NCBI GenBank assembly: GCA_015061055.1 | Contig: SUXH01000008.1 | Span: 1-64,000 of the forward strand | Origin: Bacteroidales bacterium | GTDB lineage: Bacteria > Bacteroidota > Bacteroidia > Bacteroidales > Muribaculaceae | Length of the DNA: 64,000 bases | Direction: 5' to 3' | Part shown: positions 1 to 8,848 of the stretch, one piece after another | Layout: the number at the start of each line of letters is the position of its first letter | Numbering within the stretch: position 1 is the first letter of the stretch | Notes under the pieces: generated by a model | Seen by the model: only the letters and a program-made list of their open reading frames with translations | What the model was told of the DNA's origin: nothing | The model's database searches: none | Made by a program: the position numbers and the translations under genes

Positions 1-288
1 TAATAGCTCTACCCCCCCCCCGTTAAAATATGTTAATTCTCCAACAAATCAACACTTTCGGCATAGAAATGCCAGATAAGTGCGCCCACTGTGGGCGTCA
101 TCTGTGGTAATCGGGTGCTTCAGTTCCCGAACGTGAACAATCAAAGTAGTAGCGTATCGTTTAGGTACACACCCTAAAATCTCCACCACCTGCAACTGTA
201 TTCTGCGTAAATTACCCTCTTGACTCTAATTCATACGAATACTTTATCAATCGGTTTTATCTGTTGTACCTCAAACACATTTTCAACA
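1..288. other. Left-edge stretch without a supported gene
   Basis: This 288-base stretch lies downstream of the polyferredoxin gene and I cannot assign a gene to it. It starts with a run of ten C residues at 12-21. A short dyad, GCGCCCAC-T-GTGGGCGT, lies near 82-98. The minus strand stays open from about 225 to a TGA at 49-51 (58 codons) but has no ATG and no recognisable product. It may be the 3' flank of a gene outside the window. Confidence 0.4.
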
Positions 289-1764
289 TCAAATTGTGCG
301 ATGCACCTCGATTCCGTCAACATAAATAGCACTGAATGGTCGTGCCGGACACACATATTCACATGCTCCACAACCGATACATCTTTCAGGATTCACAACA
401 GGGAATTTCAGTGAGTCATCGTCTGAAGAATCAAGAGGTTGCATACTTATTGCTCCATTTGGACAATGGCGTGCGCAATTTCCACATTCCACACCATCAC
501 TTAGGATTATGCAATTATCTTTTACCCATATTGCTGTGCCAATCTTACGCATCATCTTTTCTTCTTTTGGCAAAGGACGTATAGCATCGGTAGGACACAC
601 TTCGGCACAACGAGTACATTCCGGACGGCAATAACCGGTTTCATAGCTCATTATGGGTTGCATAAACATATCCAACGATTGCGATGGACGTAGAACATTA
701 TTAGGACACGCACTCACACACAACTGACAAGCTGTGCAATGATTAGTAAAATGCTGCAACGACACTGCACCACCAGGCACTATGGGTACATTACGATTAG
801 GTATTTTCTTATCTTCAATTACCGCAAGTCCACCATCTATGGTCTTTTCGGTTGCTTTAACCATAGCGGTGGCTATAGCGGCTCCGGTCACCGCCAAGAA
901 TCTATGTCGACTTTTATCAATATCATCTGCCTGTACATTATTGGACTTACGTGCATAACGGATTGCACCTTTATTGCAAGAATTTAAACAGTCCATACAA
1001 GCCACACAGCGACTATAATCAATTTCTCCTCCATCTATATTGATACACGATGATTTGCAAGAACGTTCACAAAGTTTGCAACCTCCACATTTTGATTTAT
1101 CTATTACAGGCTTCAATATCGAATATTTTGCAAAAAAACCAAGAATGGTCCCAACCGGACAAATTGTGTTACAATACACTCGTCCACTACGCCATGCCAT
1201 TACTGCTACAACAATTAATGTTATTACAGCCACCACAAACGTTGCTACACCCTTTATCTGCACTTCAACAGTATAGAATGTATAACTATCGGCACGTTCG
1301 GCAAAATACGCCAATATATTATTCGCCCAATAGTAAAGAGGAGCAAAGAGATTTGAAGCAATACGACCATACGCACTATAAGGAGCTATCAACGCCCCTA
1401 TTGCACCGACCCCCAAAGTCATCGCGAGGACAAATACAATTAACACCACCACTCGTAACGCAGTTTTAGGCTTAGAATAAGCGAAACGCAATTTCGCACC
1501 CTTTCGTTTACTCGAAATCCACGAAAACACATCTTGAAGAACTCCTAAAGGACATATTACCGAACAATAAACACGTCCTAATAATAATGTAAGCACAATT
1601 AAACCTATCACAACACCAACATTTAATGCCAATATTGCAGGTACAAGTTGAATCGATGCTATCCAAGAGAAATATTGATGTATTGTTCCTGTAAAATCCA
1701 GAAAAAGCAACGTTATCAGCACAAAAAACATTGCAGCCAATGCTATTCTTATCTTTCTTAACAT
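289..1764 (-). CDS. Membrane polyferredoxin, NapH/MauN-like 4Fe-4S protein
   Basis: This is a multi-cluster electron-transfer protein of about 491 residues. The N-terminal third has several hydrophobic membrane segments carrying two short cysteine motifs, CSVICPLG and CNTICPVG, typical of NapH-type membrane ferredoxins. The rest is a chain of ferredoxin motifs, including CGGCKLCERSC, CVACMDCLNSC, CTACQLCVSACP, CTRCAEVCP, CGNCARHCP and CIGCGACEYVCP. I place the start at the ATG at 1764, because the upstream candidate at 1776 is a GTG that overlaps the AAGAGG ribosome-binding-like sequence. The gene follows the aldo/keto reductase-ferredoxin gene by 18 bases, so the two are probably co-transcribed. 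Moving electrons between membrane carriers and a soluble or exported reductase is inferred; the real donor and acceptor are unknown. Confidence 0.85.
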   Translation of the reverse strand: MLRKIRIALAAMFFVLITLLFLDFTGTIHQYFSWIASIQLVPAILALNVGVVIGLIVLTLLLGRVYCSVICPLGVLQDVFSWISSKRKGAKLRFAYSKPKTALRVVVLIVFVLAMTLGVGAIGALIAPYSAYGRIASNLFAPLYYWANNILAYFAERADSYTFYTVEVQIKGVATFVVAVITLIVVAVMAWRSGRVYCNTICPVGTILGFFAKYSILKPVIDKSKCGGCKLCERSCKSSCINIDGGEIDYSRCVACMDCLNSCNKGAIRYARKSNNVQADDIDKSRHRFLAVTGAAIATAMVKATEKTIDGGLAVIEDKKIPNRNVPIVPGGAVSLQHFTNHCTACQLCVSACPNNVLRPSQSLDMFMQPIMSYETGYCRPECTRCAEVCPTDAIRPLPKEEKMMRKIGTAIWVKDNCIILSDGVECGNCARHCPNGAISMQPLDSSDDDSLKFPVVNPERCIGCGACEYVCPARPFSAIYVDGIEVHRTI

Positions 1765-1782
1765 AATTAAAGTCACCTCTTA

Positions 1783-3162
1783 TTATATATTAGTATTTCG
1801 TTTTAGGTTCTCAACATACCGATCAATTAAACGCATTTTTTCGACTATCGGAATACTCTGCGGACAATGCTCCTCACACTTACCACACCCAACGCAATGG
1901 TCGGCTTGACGCAACTTAGGCACACTGCGATCATACCCCACCAGAAAGGCTTTACGCGCTTGTTTGTAATTTTCATCCTTAATATTATCACTGAAATTTC
2001 CCTCATTAATACACTTATTATAATGCGAAAAAATGGAAGGAATATCAAGTCCGTATGGACAAGGCATACAATATTGACATGAAGTACAGCCAATCAACGG
2101 ATAATTGAGAATTAATTCGGCAATTCGGTGCATCATTTCTGTCTCTTCAGCTGTAAGCGGATTCAATGGAGAATAAGTGCAAATGTTTTCTTGCAAGTGT
2201 TCCATATAGGTCATTCCACTAAGCACTGTAAGTATCCCCTTGGGAGAACCGGCATACCTGAAAGCCCACGAAGCAGCGCTCGCATCTGCATCCTCACGCT
2301 TAAGCATAGCAAGAATATTATAATTCACATTTGCCAACGCACCACCCCTCAATGGCTCCATTATCACAACCGGAATTCCACGTTTTTCAAGCTCGACATA
2401 TAAATATTCGGCATTAGCATCTCGAGTGGCATGCCCCCAATCTATATAGTTCATTTGTATTTGCACAAAATCCCATTTATATTCATCGTGATGCGAAAGC
2501 AAATAATCAAAACACTCTACATCACCATGGTATGAAAATCCTAAATTTCTAATTTTTCCTTTATCTCGTTCTTCTAACAAAAAATCAAGCACACCATTAT
2601 CCAAGTAACGAGCTTTAAGATTAGCCATTCCACCCATTCCTATACCGTGCAATAACATATAATCTATATAATCTACTTGAAGCTCATCAAACGATTTGTG
2701 ATACATCTTCACACTTTCTTTGTAACTCCACGTACTTTTTGCGAAATTTGACAATTTCGTTGCGATATAATACTTGTTTCTATTGTGGCGACTTAGAGCT
2801 ATTCCCATTGCTCGCTCCGATGCTCCTTTACAATAAGCCGGAGATGTGTCAAAATAATTAACACCATGCTCCAAAGCATAATCAACGTGTCTATTTACCA
2901 TTTCTTGGTCAATCTCAGTTTCGTTTTCTGTCGAGCCTTCCACCTTTTTTGTGGGCAGACGCATACACCCATAACCAAGTATTGACACTTTCTCTCCTTT
3001 ATTATTAAGTCGATAGGTCATCTGTCCCGTTGGCACTTCTTTCGCAGCATTCTTATCTTCAGTTAAGCCTTTACACCCCACAGATGTTGTGGCAACAACA
3101 GCACTCGAAGCCATTATAGTTTTGAGAAATCCCCTTCGACTCACTTTACCTTTATCATTCAT
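1783..3162 (-). CDS. Tat-exported aldo/keto reductase with C-terminal ferredoxin
   Basis: This 459-residue protein begins with a twin-arginine-like signal, SRRGFLKT at residues 8-15, followed by a hydrophobic stretch ending in SVGC with Cys30, so it may be a Tat-exported lipoprotein. Residues about 50-340 form an aldo/keto reductase barrel, with the NYFDTSPAY catalytic-tyrosine region and IATKLS. The C-terminal 100 residues carry two cysteine clusters, CTSCQYCMPCP and CVGCGKCEEHCP, which predict iron-sulfur clusters. Such aldo/keto reductase-ferredoxin fusions are common in anaerobes, but their substrates are mostly unknown. It is the first gene of a two-gene unit with the membrane polyferredoxin and has a plausible promoter at 3233-3261. 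Confidence 0.85.
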   Translation of the reverse strand: MNDKGKVSRRGFLKTIMASSAVVATTSVGCKGLTEDKNAAKEVPTGQMTYRLNNKGEKVSILGYGCMRLPTKKVEGSTENETEIDQEMVNRHVDYALEHGVNYFDTSPAYCKGASERAMGIALSRHNRNKYYIATKLSNFAKSTWSYKESVKMYHKSFDELQVDYIDYMLLHGIGMGGMANLKARYLDNGVLDFLLEERDKGKIRNLGFSYHGDVECFDYLLSHHDEYKWDFVQIQMNYIDWGHATRDANAEYLYVELEKRGIPVVIMEPLRGGALANVNYNILAMLKREDADASAASWAFRYAGSPKGILTVLSGMTYMEHLQENICTYSPLNPLTAEETEMMHRIAELILNYPLIGCTSCQYCMPCPYGLDIPSIFSHYNKCINEGNFSDNIKDENYKQARKAFLVGYDRSVPKLRQADHCVGCGKCEEHCPQSIPIVEKMRLIDRYVENLKRNTNI

Positions 3163-3232
3163 AGTTTATAACTTGCTACAATAACACATTTAATATTCCA
3201 CTCGAAACTTTTATTATAGTTAGTTTTTTTTG

Positions 3233-3261
3233 CAAAAATAATAAATAATATTGAACACCAA
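3233..3261 (-). promoter_or_regulatory. Putative promoter of the reductase/polyferredoxin pair
   Basis: On the minus strand, TATTTTTG (3240 down to 3233) matches the Bacteroidota -7 element TAnnTTTG. TTG at 3261-3259 lies 18 bases further upstream as a possible -33 element. The implied start leaves a leader of roughly 65 bases. This is a motif match only. Confidence 0.4.
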
Positions 3262-3314
3262 CATTTTATAACATATATAATAACATTCTTTTTCACTAAA
3301 TAAATGTTAACAAG

Positions 3315-3346
3315 TTGGCATAGATTATTTTAATGTGGTATCTTTG
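3315..3346 (+). promoter_or_regulatory. Putative promoter of the HU pair
   Basis: TTG at 3315-3317 and TATCTTTG at 3339-3346 are separated by 21 bases, a good match to the Bacteroidota -33/-7 promoter. Transcription would start near 3350, about 20 bases before the HU start codon. Confidence 0.55.
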
Positions 3347-3369
3347 TATGTTTATATTCATTATATTCT

Positions 3370-3642
3370 ATGGACAACAAGCAACTACAAGCAACTTTGG
3401 CTAAACGAATGGGGCGCAACAATGCAGATATTGCAAAATTACTGGATGCCCTCGTTACCACCATAAGAGAGAGATGCGGAGAACTCGATAGTATTGCGGT
3501 TCCAAGTTTTGGCACTTTTGAAGCAAAGAAAAAACTTGAACGCATAGTCGTAAATCCAGGAACAGGCAAAAGAATGCTTGTACCTCCAAAAATCACTTTA
3601 ACATTCAAACCGAGTGCGTTACTTAAATCAAAATTAAAATGA
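3370..3642 (+). CDS. HU family DNA-binding protein
   Basis: This is a 90-residue HU/IHF-family nucleoid protein, the usual length for the family. The N-terminal helices lead into the conserved beta-arm region, with PSFGTFE at about 45-51 and NPGTGKRM at about 62-69, which is the DNA-binding hallmark. It is expected to dimerise and bend or coat DNA in the cytoplasm. Its stop codon overlaps the start of the next gene by four bases (ATGA), so the two are translationally coupled. The next gene encodes a second HU domain, which suggests possible heterodimer formation. Which HU paralogue this is cannot be told from the sequence. Confidence 0.93.
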   Translation: MDNKQLQATLAKRMGRNNADIAKLLDALVTTIRERCGELDSIAVPSFGTFEAKKKLERIVVNPGTGKRMLVPPKITLTFKPSALLKSKLK

Positions 3643-4781
3643 ACAATAAAATATCATTCCCCGAGCTTGTCGATTCTATTGCTTCACTCACCAACACGTC
3701 TAAACGGGTGAGCGAATTATTTCTTAAAGAGCTTTTCGGCATAATAAAAGAGAAACTTGAACAAGGAGAGAGTGTAAAGATTAAGAATCTCGGCACTTTT
3801 AAAGTTACTGAAATATCTGCAAGAAGAAGTGTTAATATTAACACCGGTGAGGATATTGAAATAGCTGCTCACAAACGCGTCAGTTTCACTCCCGACAAGT
3901 CTCTAGCCGAAGCTATTAATATGCCTTTTGAAGGATTTGAGTCAATTGCCCTCGATGATAACATTTCAGAGAAAGATCTTGAAACTCTATCTTCATTGGC
4001 AGACGATAACAATGAAACAATAACACCTCCTCCTTTTACAGCAACTGAAGACACACAAGAAGCTGACGTACACAATTCAAGAATTTCTGAAGATAGCGAC
4101 AAAGATATTATTATTGTTTCCGATAATTCCGCCCCAAATCCAATAAATAGTCAAGAGACCAAACCAGACGAATTGCAAACTGAACCGGAAAACACTATTG
4201 ATAACACAGAGTTAGAGTCTGAACTTCCACAAGAGAACGACAACACTGAAAAAGAAAATGACATCATTACGTCAACCGATTATCCTGAATATATATATAA
4301 TGAGGAGGATATTGCGACTGAAAAGAGAATATCATTCACTTATGGTGCTATCTCCGGGCTGATTTTTGGAGCACTTATTACATTATTAGCATGGTTTATT
4401 ATATTTGGAAATGATGATACACAAATAAATCAAAATAATGACATTAACACTTCAAATTATATCACTGCAATCGACACTATAAATCAAACAAAAGATACAA
4501 CTATAGTTAAAACTTCTCTGCCTGATTCTCAAAGCATTCCGGCTGAAATTAGAGATACAGTAAGGACTGATAATTTCTTAACTAAAATGTCACGCAAGCA
4601 CTATGGTAGATACGAATTTTGGGTTTATATTTATGAAGAAAATAAATCTAAAATAACTAATCCAAACAATGTACCTCCTGGACTCGTCGTCATAATCCCT
4701 CCTGCCGAAAAGTATGGAATCGACAAAAACGATCCTAATAGCGTAAGGAAAGCAAAAGAAATGGCTGAAAAAATATTGTAA
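3639..4781 (+). CDS. Membrane-anchored HU-domain protein with LysM-like tail
   Basis: This 380-residue protein has an unusual arrangement. Residues 1-92 are an HU domain with the expected LGTFKV and NINTGEDIEI arm motifs. Residues about 95-230 are a very acidic, low-complexity linker. A single hydrophobic helix spans about 235-256. The remaining segment contains a LysM-like stretch at about 310-351, where a short helix beginning FLTKMSRKHYG is followed by IYEENKSKI and a P-G-hydrophobic-IP ending. HU has no export signal, so the expected topology is DNA-binding domain in the cytoplasm and LysM-like part in the periplasm. A tether between nucleoid and cell wall is an inference. The start overlaps the stop of the upstream HU gene. 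Confidence 0.85.
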   Translation: MNNKISFPELVDSIASLTNTSKRVSELFLKELFGIIKEKLEQGESVKIKNLGTFKVTEISARRSVNINTGEDIEIAAHKRVSFTPDKSLAEAINMPFEGFESIALDDNISEKDLETLSSLADDNNETITPPPFTATEDTQEADVHNSRISEDSDKDIIIVSDNSAPNPINSQETKPDELQTEPENTIDNTELESELPQENDNTEKENDIITSTDYPEYIYNEEDIATEKRISFTYGAISGLIFGALITLLAWFIIFGNDDTQINQNNDINTSNYITAIDTINQTKDTTIVKTSLPDSQSIPAEIRDTVRTDNFLTKMSRKHYGRYEFWVYIYEENKSKITNPNNVPPGLVVIIPPAEKYGIDKNDPNSVRKAKEMAEKIL

Positions 4782-4824
4782 TTAACAAAACTAACTTAAA
4801 ATATCATAAATTAGGCATAATAAG

Positions 4825-4856
4825 TTGTCATATTATTACATAAAGTGATAATTTTG
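4825..4856 (+). promoter_or_regulatory. Putative promoter of the bat operon
   Basis: TTG at 4825-4827 and TAATTTTG at 4849-4856 are 21 bases apart, the same spacing as the HU promoter. Transcription would start near 4860, about 44 bases before moxR. It is the only good promoter-like site I see ahead of the whole run. Confidence 0.55.
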
Positions 4857-4903
4857 CATCATAAACAATATGCAATTAATTTCAATAAAAATAGTTTATA
4901 ACT

Positions 4904-5899
4904 ATGAACGAAACAGTAAACATTAGAGAATTAAACGAACTTATTGCCAGCAAGAGCAATTTTGTAAATATGATAACAAAAGGTATGGATCAAACCATCG
5001 TAGGACAAAAACACTTGGTTGATTCATTACTTATCGCATTATTAGCCGATGGACATATACTTCTTGAAGGGGTACCGGGTCTTGCAAAAACACTTGCTAT
5101 CAAAACACTTGCGACTTTAGTTGATGCTAAATATAGTCGTATTCAATTTACACCCGACCTATTGCCTGCCGACGTAGTGGGTACAATGGTTTATAGCATC
5201 AAAAATGAAAAATTTGAAGTAAAAAAAGGTCCTGTTTTTGCAAACTTCGTACTTGCCGACGAAATAAATCGTGCTCCTGCAAAAGTTCAGAGTGCATTGC
5301 TTGAAGCTATGCAAGAACGACAAGTTACAATCGGAGAAAACACATTCAAACTTGACACTCCATTCTTAGTAATGGCTACTCAAAACCCAATTGAACAAGA
5401 AGGTACATATCCACTGCCCGAAGCTCAAGTCGACCGTTTCTTAATGAAAGTCACAATAGGTTATCCGAATAAAGAAGAAGAAAAAATTATCATACGCCAA
5501 AACATAAATGAAGTAAAAAACAATATTCAAGCACTAATTAAACCGGAAGAAATTGTTGAAGTGCGTGAATTAGTAAATAAAATTTATGTTGATGAAAAGA
5601 TTGAAAGATACATTGTTGATATTATATTTGCTACTCGTTTCCCAAGCGATTACGGTCTCAACGATTTGTCAAGCATCATTTCATTCGGTGCGTCGCCTCG
5701 TGCATCAATCAGCTTAGCTCGTGCAGCACGTGCATACGCATTCTTAAAGAATCGTGGATATGTGATTCCTGAAGACGTAAGAGCTGTAAGTCACGATGTA
5801 TTACGCCACCGCATTGGTTTGTCTTATGAAGCAGAAGCAAACAACATAAGCGCAGATGAAGTAATCAGCGAAATTCTTGATAAGATCGCAGTACCTTAA
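4904..5899 (+). CDS. MoxR-family AAA+ ATPase (bat operon)
   Basis: This is a 331-residue MoxR-type AAA+ ATPase, a full-length family member. The Walker A motif GVPGLAKT lies at about 57-64, Walker B is LADEINRAP, sensor-type residues lie in MATQNPIEQEG, and the C-terminal lid contains the family motif GASPRASISLARAA. MoxR ATPases act as chaperone-like partners of von Willebrand factor A (VWA) proteins. This gene heads a run containing DUF58, BatA and BatB, which are the expected clients. The next gene follows after 19 bases. It corresponds to the first gene of the Bacteroides aerotolerance operon. Confidence 0.93.
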   Translation: MNETVNIRELNELIASKSNFVNMITKGMDQTIVGQKHLVDSLLIALLADGHILLEGVPGLAKTLAIKTLATLVDAKYSRIQFTPDLLPADVVGTMVYSIKNEKFEVKKGPVFANFVLADEINRAPAKVQSALLEAMQERQVTIGENTFKLDTPFLVMATQNPIEQEGTYPLPEAQVDRFLMKVTIGYPNKEEEKIIIRQNINEVKNNIQALIKPEEIVEVRELVNKIYVDEKIERYIVDIIFATRFPSDYGLNDLSSIISFGASPRASISLARAARAYAFLKNRGYVIPEDVRAVSHDVLRHRIGLSYEAEANNISADEVISEILDKIAVP

Positions 5900-5918
5900 C
5901 ATTATCTTTTATTGTTAG

Positions 5919-6797
5919 ATGACTGATTCTAATGAATTGTTAAAGAAAGTCCGTAAAATAGAGATTAAAACTAAAGGACTTTCACAAAACATATTTGCCG
6001 GTGAATACCATTCAGCATTCAAAGGTCGTGGTATGACATTCTCCGAAGTGCGTGAATATCAATATGGTGACGATATTCGCGACATAGATTGGAATGTTAC
6101 CGCACGACACAATCGTCCATACGTAAAAGTTTACGAAGAAGAACGTGAACTTACACTTATGCTTCTTGTTGATGTTTCAGGCAGTAGAATGTTTGGAGCT
6201 CAGGGAGTGCAAAAACGAGAAATGATTGCCGAAATCGCAGCCACTCTTGCATTCTCTGCAATACAGAATAATGACAAAGTGGGGCTAATGTTTTTTACCG
6301 ACAAAATCGAAAAATTCATTCCACCCAAAAAAGGAAAGAAACACATCTTATTACTAATACGAGAAATGCTTGAATTTAAGCCGGAATCAAATGGAACCGA
6401 TATTAATATGGCCCTTGAATACTTAACAAGCATTCTTAAAAAGAGATGTGCAACATTCATCGTTTCCGACTTTATCGACTCTAACGACTATTATAAGTCT
6501 ATGTCAATAGCAAGTAGAAAGCACGACCTAACCGCTATTCAAGTTTACGACAAACGCGAAGCACAACTCCCCGATGTAGGTTTAATGAAATTGATTGATT
6601 CCGAAAATGGAGATGTAAAATGGGTTGATACAAGTTCCAAAAAAATACGCCAAGCGTACAATAAGTGGTGGTATGAACGTCAAGTAAATATGAACGTTAC
6701 AATGCAACGTTGCAAAGTGGATATAGCTTCTATTGCTACCGATGAAGATTATGTAAAATCTTTAATGGGCTTATTTAAAAAACGCGGCGCAAAATAA
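5919..6797 (+). CDS. DUF58 domain protein (bat operon)
   Basis: This 292-residue cytoplasmic protein belongs to the DUF58 family. It shows the family signature EVREYQYGDDIRDIDWNVTA at about 43-62, followed by a VWA-like fold with LLVDVSGS as the metal-site strand. DUF58 genes normally follow moxR, and the pair is thought to link the ATPase to downstream VWA proteins. Here it sits directly between moxR and the bat membrane proteins. There is no signal peptide or membrane helix. Its exact biochemical role is not established for the family. Confidence 0.9.
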   Translation: MTDSNELLKKVRKIEIKTKGLSQNIFAGEYHSAFKGRGMTFSEVREYQYGDDIRDIDWNVTARHNRPYVKVYEEERELTLMLLVDVSGSRMFGAQGVQKREMIAEIAATLAFSAIQNNDKVGLMFFTDKIEKFIPPKKGKKHILLLIREMLEFKPESNGTDINMALEYLTSILKKRCATFIVSDFIDSNDYYKSMSIASRKHDLTAIQVYDKREAQLPDVGLMKLIDSENGDVKWVDTSSKKIRQAYNKWWYERQVNMNVTMQRCKVDIASIATDEDYVKSLMGLFKKRGAK

Positions 6798-6820
6798 TAC
6801 AAATAGGTTACAATGATAAT

Positions 6821-7825
6821 ATGAGAAAGTTTTCATATATACTTTTTGTTATAACGTTTTTTGTCTGTTGTGCTAATACTTTTGCCAATCAAACAATTGT
6901 TACAGCTAAGATGGATTCGGCTACCCTATTAATGGGTAAGAAAACCTCCATACATCTTGAAATCGTACAAGATAAAGGCTTAAAAGGATTTTTACAAGGA
7001 GAAAATGCGTTCCCCGACACATTAAACTCATACATTGAAGTTTCTAAACGACTTGATAGCGATACTATTGATTTAGGGAATAACCGAATGCAAATCAACA
7101 AAGAAATCATCATCCAATCTTTTGATTCAGGAATGTACGCTATTCCTCCTTTCAAATTTATCATTGGTGATGACACGTTCAAATCTGATATACTTTCTTT
7201 GAAAGTAATACCTGTTAAGGTTGATTCGTTGCAAACCATTCATGATTTCAAACCTGTTGAAGCTCCTGAATTTCATTTTAGCGATTTATTCCCGGAATTT
7301 TTACTTAAATATTGGTGGTTAATACTATTGATTCAGCTACTTCTCATAGGTGGATTATATTCATATTTCAGATGGTTCAGAAAAGGTGTTATTCCATTTA
7401 TCAAAAAGCCGGAAATTTTCATACCACCATACGATGAAGCTATAATGAAACTCACTCAATTGAAGAGTGAGAAATTATGGGAAGCCGGACAAGACAAAGA
7501 ATATTTCACTCGGTTGACCGATATTCTTCGTAATTATCTCGATCGTCGTTTTGGCATTAATGCTATGGAGATGACAACAAGCCAAATTATGTCTGTACTC
7601 CAAAAAAATGAGGAGACAATGCCTGTTAACGATCAATTAAATAAAATTCTTGATATGGCCGACTTTGTAAAATTTGCAAAAATGCGTCCATTACCCGAAG
7701 ACAATGAAGTGGCATATCAACGTGCAGTAAATTTTGTCAATGAAACTAAACCGATTGAAGTTCCAACCGATGACAAGGAACAATCAATCAACAGTAAAAG
7801 AGAGGAGGTGAATAAAATATGTTAA
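6821..7825 (+). CDS. Bat-operon membrane protein with N-terminal signal
   Basis: This 334-residue protein starts with a signal peptide (hydrophobic core about 6-20, cleavage near FANQ). A beta-rich extracytoplasmic part of about 140 residues follows, then one membrane helix at about 165-183 (YWWLILLIQLLLIGG), then a cytoplasmic tail of about 150 residues. The tail contains helical segments such as YFTRLTDILRNYLDRRFG. This arrangement is typical of the unnamed third protein of Bacteroidota bat operons and resembles a shortened BatD. Its 3' end overlaps batA by seven bases. An unusually strong AGGAGGTG at 7803-7810 inside its last codons probably serves batA. Confidence 0.8.
   Translation: MRKFSYILFVITFFVCCANTFANQTIVTAKMDSATLLMGKKTSIHLEIVQDKGLKGFLQGENAFPDTLNSYIEVSKRLDSDTIDLGNNRMQINKEIIIQSFDSGMYAIPPFKFIIGDDTFKSDILSLKVIPVKVDSLQTIHDFKPVEAPEFHFSDLFPEFLLKYWWLILLIQLLLIGGLYSYFRWFRKGVIPFIKKPEIFIPPYDEAIMKLTQLKSEKLWEAGQDKEYFTRLTDILRNYLDRRFGINAMEMTTSQIMSVLQKNEETMPVNDQLNKILDMADFVKFAKMRPLPEDNEVAYQRAVNFVNETKPIEVPTDDKEQSINSKREEVNKIC
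7803..7810 (+). promoter_or_regulatory. Strong Shine-Dalgarno site for batA
   Basis: AGGAGGTG lies eight bases before the batA ATG at 7819. Most genes in this window have AT-rich leaders with no clear Shine-Dalgarno sequence, so this canonical site inside the upstream coding region stands out and fixes the batA start. Confidence 0.6.
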
Positions 7826-8811
7826 AATTTGCTAACCCTCATTTACTATGGCTGTTTTTATTTTATATTCCGATTATTTTATGGTATATAAAAAAGCTAC
7901 GTGTAGCAGAAGCCACTTTAAAAGTTTCTTCACTACAACCCTTTGCAAAGTTAGGTTCCTCTTGGAAGGCAAACCTTCGACACATTTTGTTTGCCGTTAG
8001 ACTAATGGCTTTAGGATGTCTAATAATAATTTTATGCCGTCCTCAAACCTACGATCGTTGGTCTACTTCTGAAACTGAGGGGACTGATATTATGATAGCT
8101 CTCGACGTATCAACAAGTATGCTTGCTCGTGATTTCAAACCCGACCGTTTCGAGGCTGCTAAGGATGTTGCATCTCAATTTATCTCCGGACGAGAATGTG
8201 ACAACATCGGTATGGTTATCTTTGCCGGAGAAAGTTTCACTCTTGTACCTATGACAACCGACAAAACAGTGTTGCTAAACTACATACAAGATGTAAATAT
8301 GAATATGTTAGTAGATGGTACAGCCATTGGTGATGGTATTGCAACAGCCATTAATCGTATAAAGAATGGTAAAGCTAAATCAAAAAGTATCATTCTTCTT
8401 ACCGATGGTTCAAACAATACTGGCCTTGTAGCCCCCTTAACTGCAGCCGAAATCGCTAAGAATCTTGGTATTAAGATTTACACTATTGGTGTAGGGAAAA
8501 ATGGTGAAGCTGAATATCCTGTTGGGATAAACTTTTACGGAAAAATGGAATACCAAATGATGCCTGTAGTCATTGATGAAACAACACTCCGCTCAATCGC
8601 TCAAATGACTGGAGGGAAGTATTATCGAGCAACAAGCAAAAATGTGCTAAAAGAAGTATTCCAGGATATCGATCAATTGGAAAAGACCCAACTTGATGTG
8701 AGAAATTTCACTCACACTGAAGATGATTATATGAAATGGGCTATATTACTACTAATTTTCATTGTATGTGATTTTATTGCCCGTTACACAATATTAAGAC
8801 ATATCCCATAA
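7819..8811 (+). CDS. batA: BatA, membrane VWA-domain protein
   Basis: This 330-residue protein has an N-terminal membrane helix at about 8-25, a second at about 57-75, a VWA domain at about 90-285, and a C-terminal helix at about 308-325. The metal-ion-dependent adhesion site is intact: DVSTSML supplies DxSxS, followed by a threonine and an aspartate in FAGESFTLVPMTTD and LLTDGSNNTG. BatA is one of two paralogous VWA proteins of the Bacteroides aerotolerance operon, thought to act in an inner-membrane complex with BatB and the MoxR ATPase. The next gene, batB, follows after 37 bases. Confidence 0.93.
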   Translation: MLKFANPHLLWLFLFYIPIILWYIKKLRVAEATLKVSSLQPFAKLGSSWKANLRHILFAVRLMALGCLIIILCRPQTYDRWSTSETEGTDIMIALDVSTSMLARDFKPDRFEAAKDVASQFISGRECDNIGMVIFAGESFTLVPMTTDKTVLLNYIQDVNMNMLVDGTAIGDGIATAINRIKNGKAKSKSIILLTDGSNNTGLVAPLTAAEIAKNLGIKIYTIGVGKNGEAEYPVGINFYGKMEYQMMPVVIDETTLRSIAQMTGGKYYRATSKNVLKEVFQDIDQLEKTQLDVRNFTHTEDDYMKWAILLLIFIVCDFIARYTILRHIP

Positions 8812-8848
8812 CAAAGATATATCTCAACTATATAAAAAACAGAAGAAT

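Noticed and set aside
7-24. Minus-strand GGTAGAGC next to the C/G run, resembling a tRNA D-arm
   Set aside because: No acceptor stem, anticodon arm or T-arm can be formed around it, so it is not a tRNA.
49-225. Open minus-strand frame of 58 codons at the left edge
   Set aside because: It has no ATG, no recognisable motif and no clear upstream continuation.
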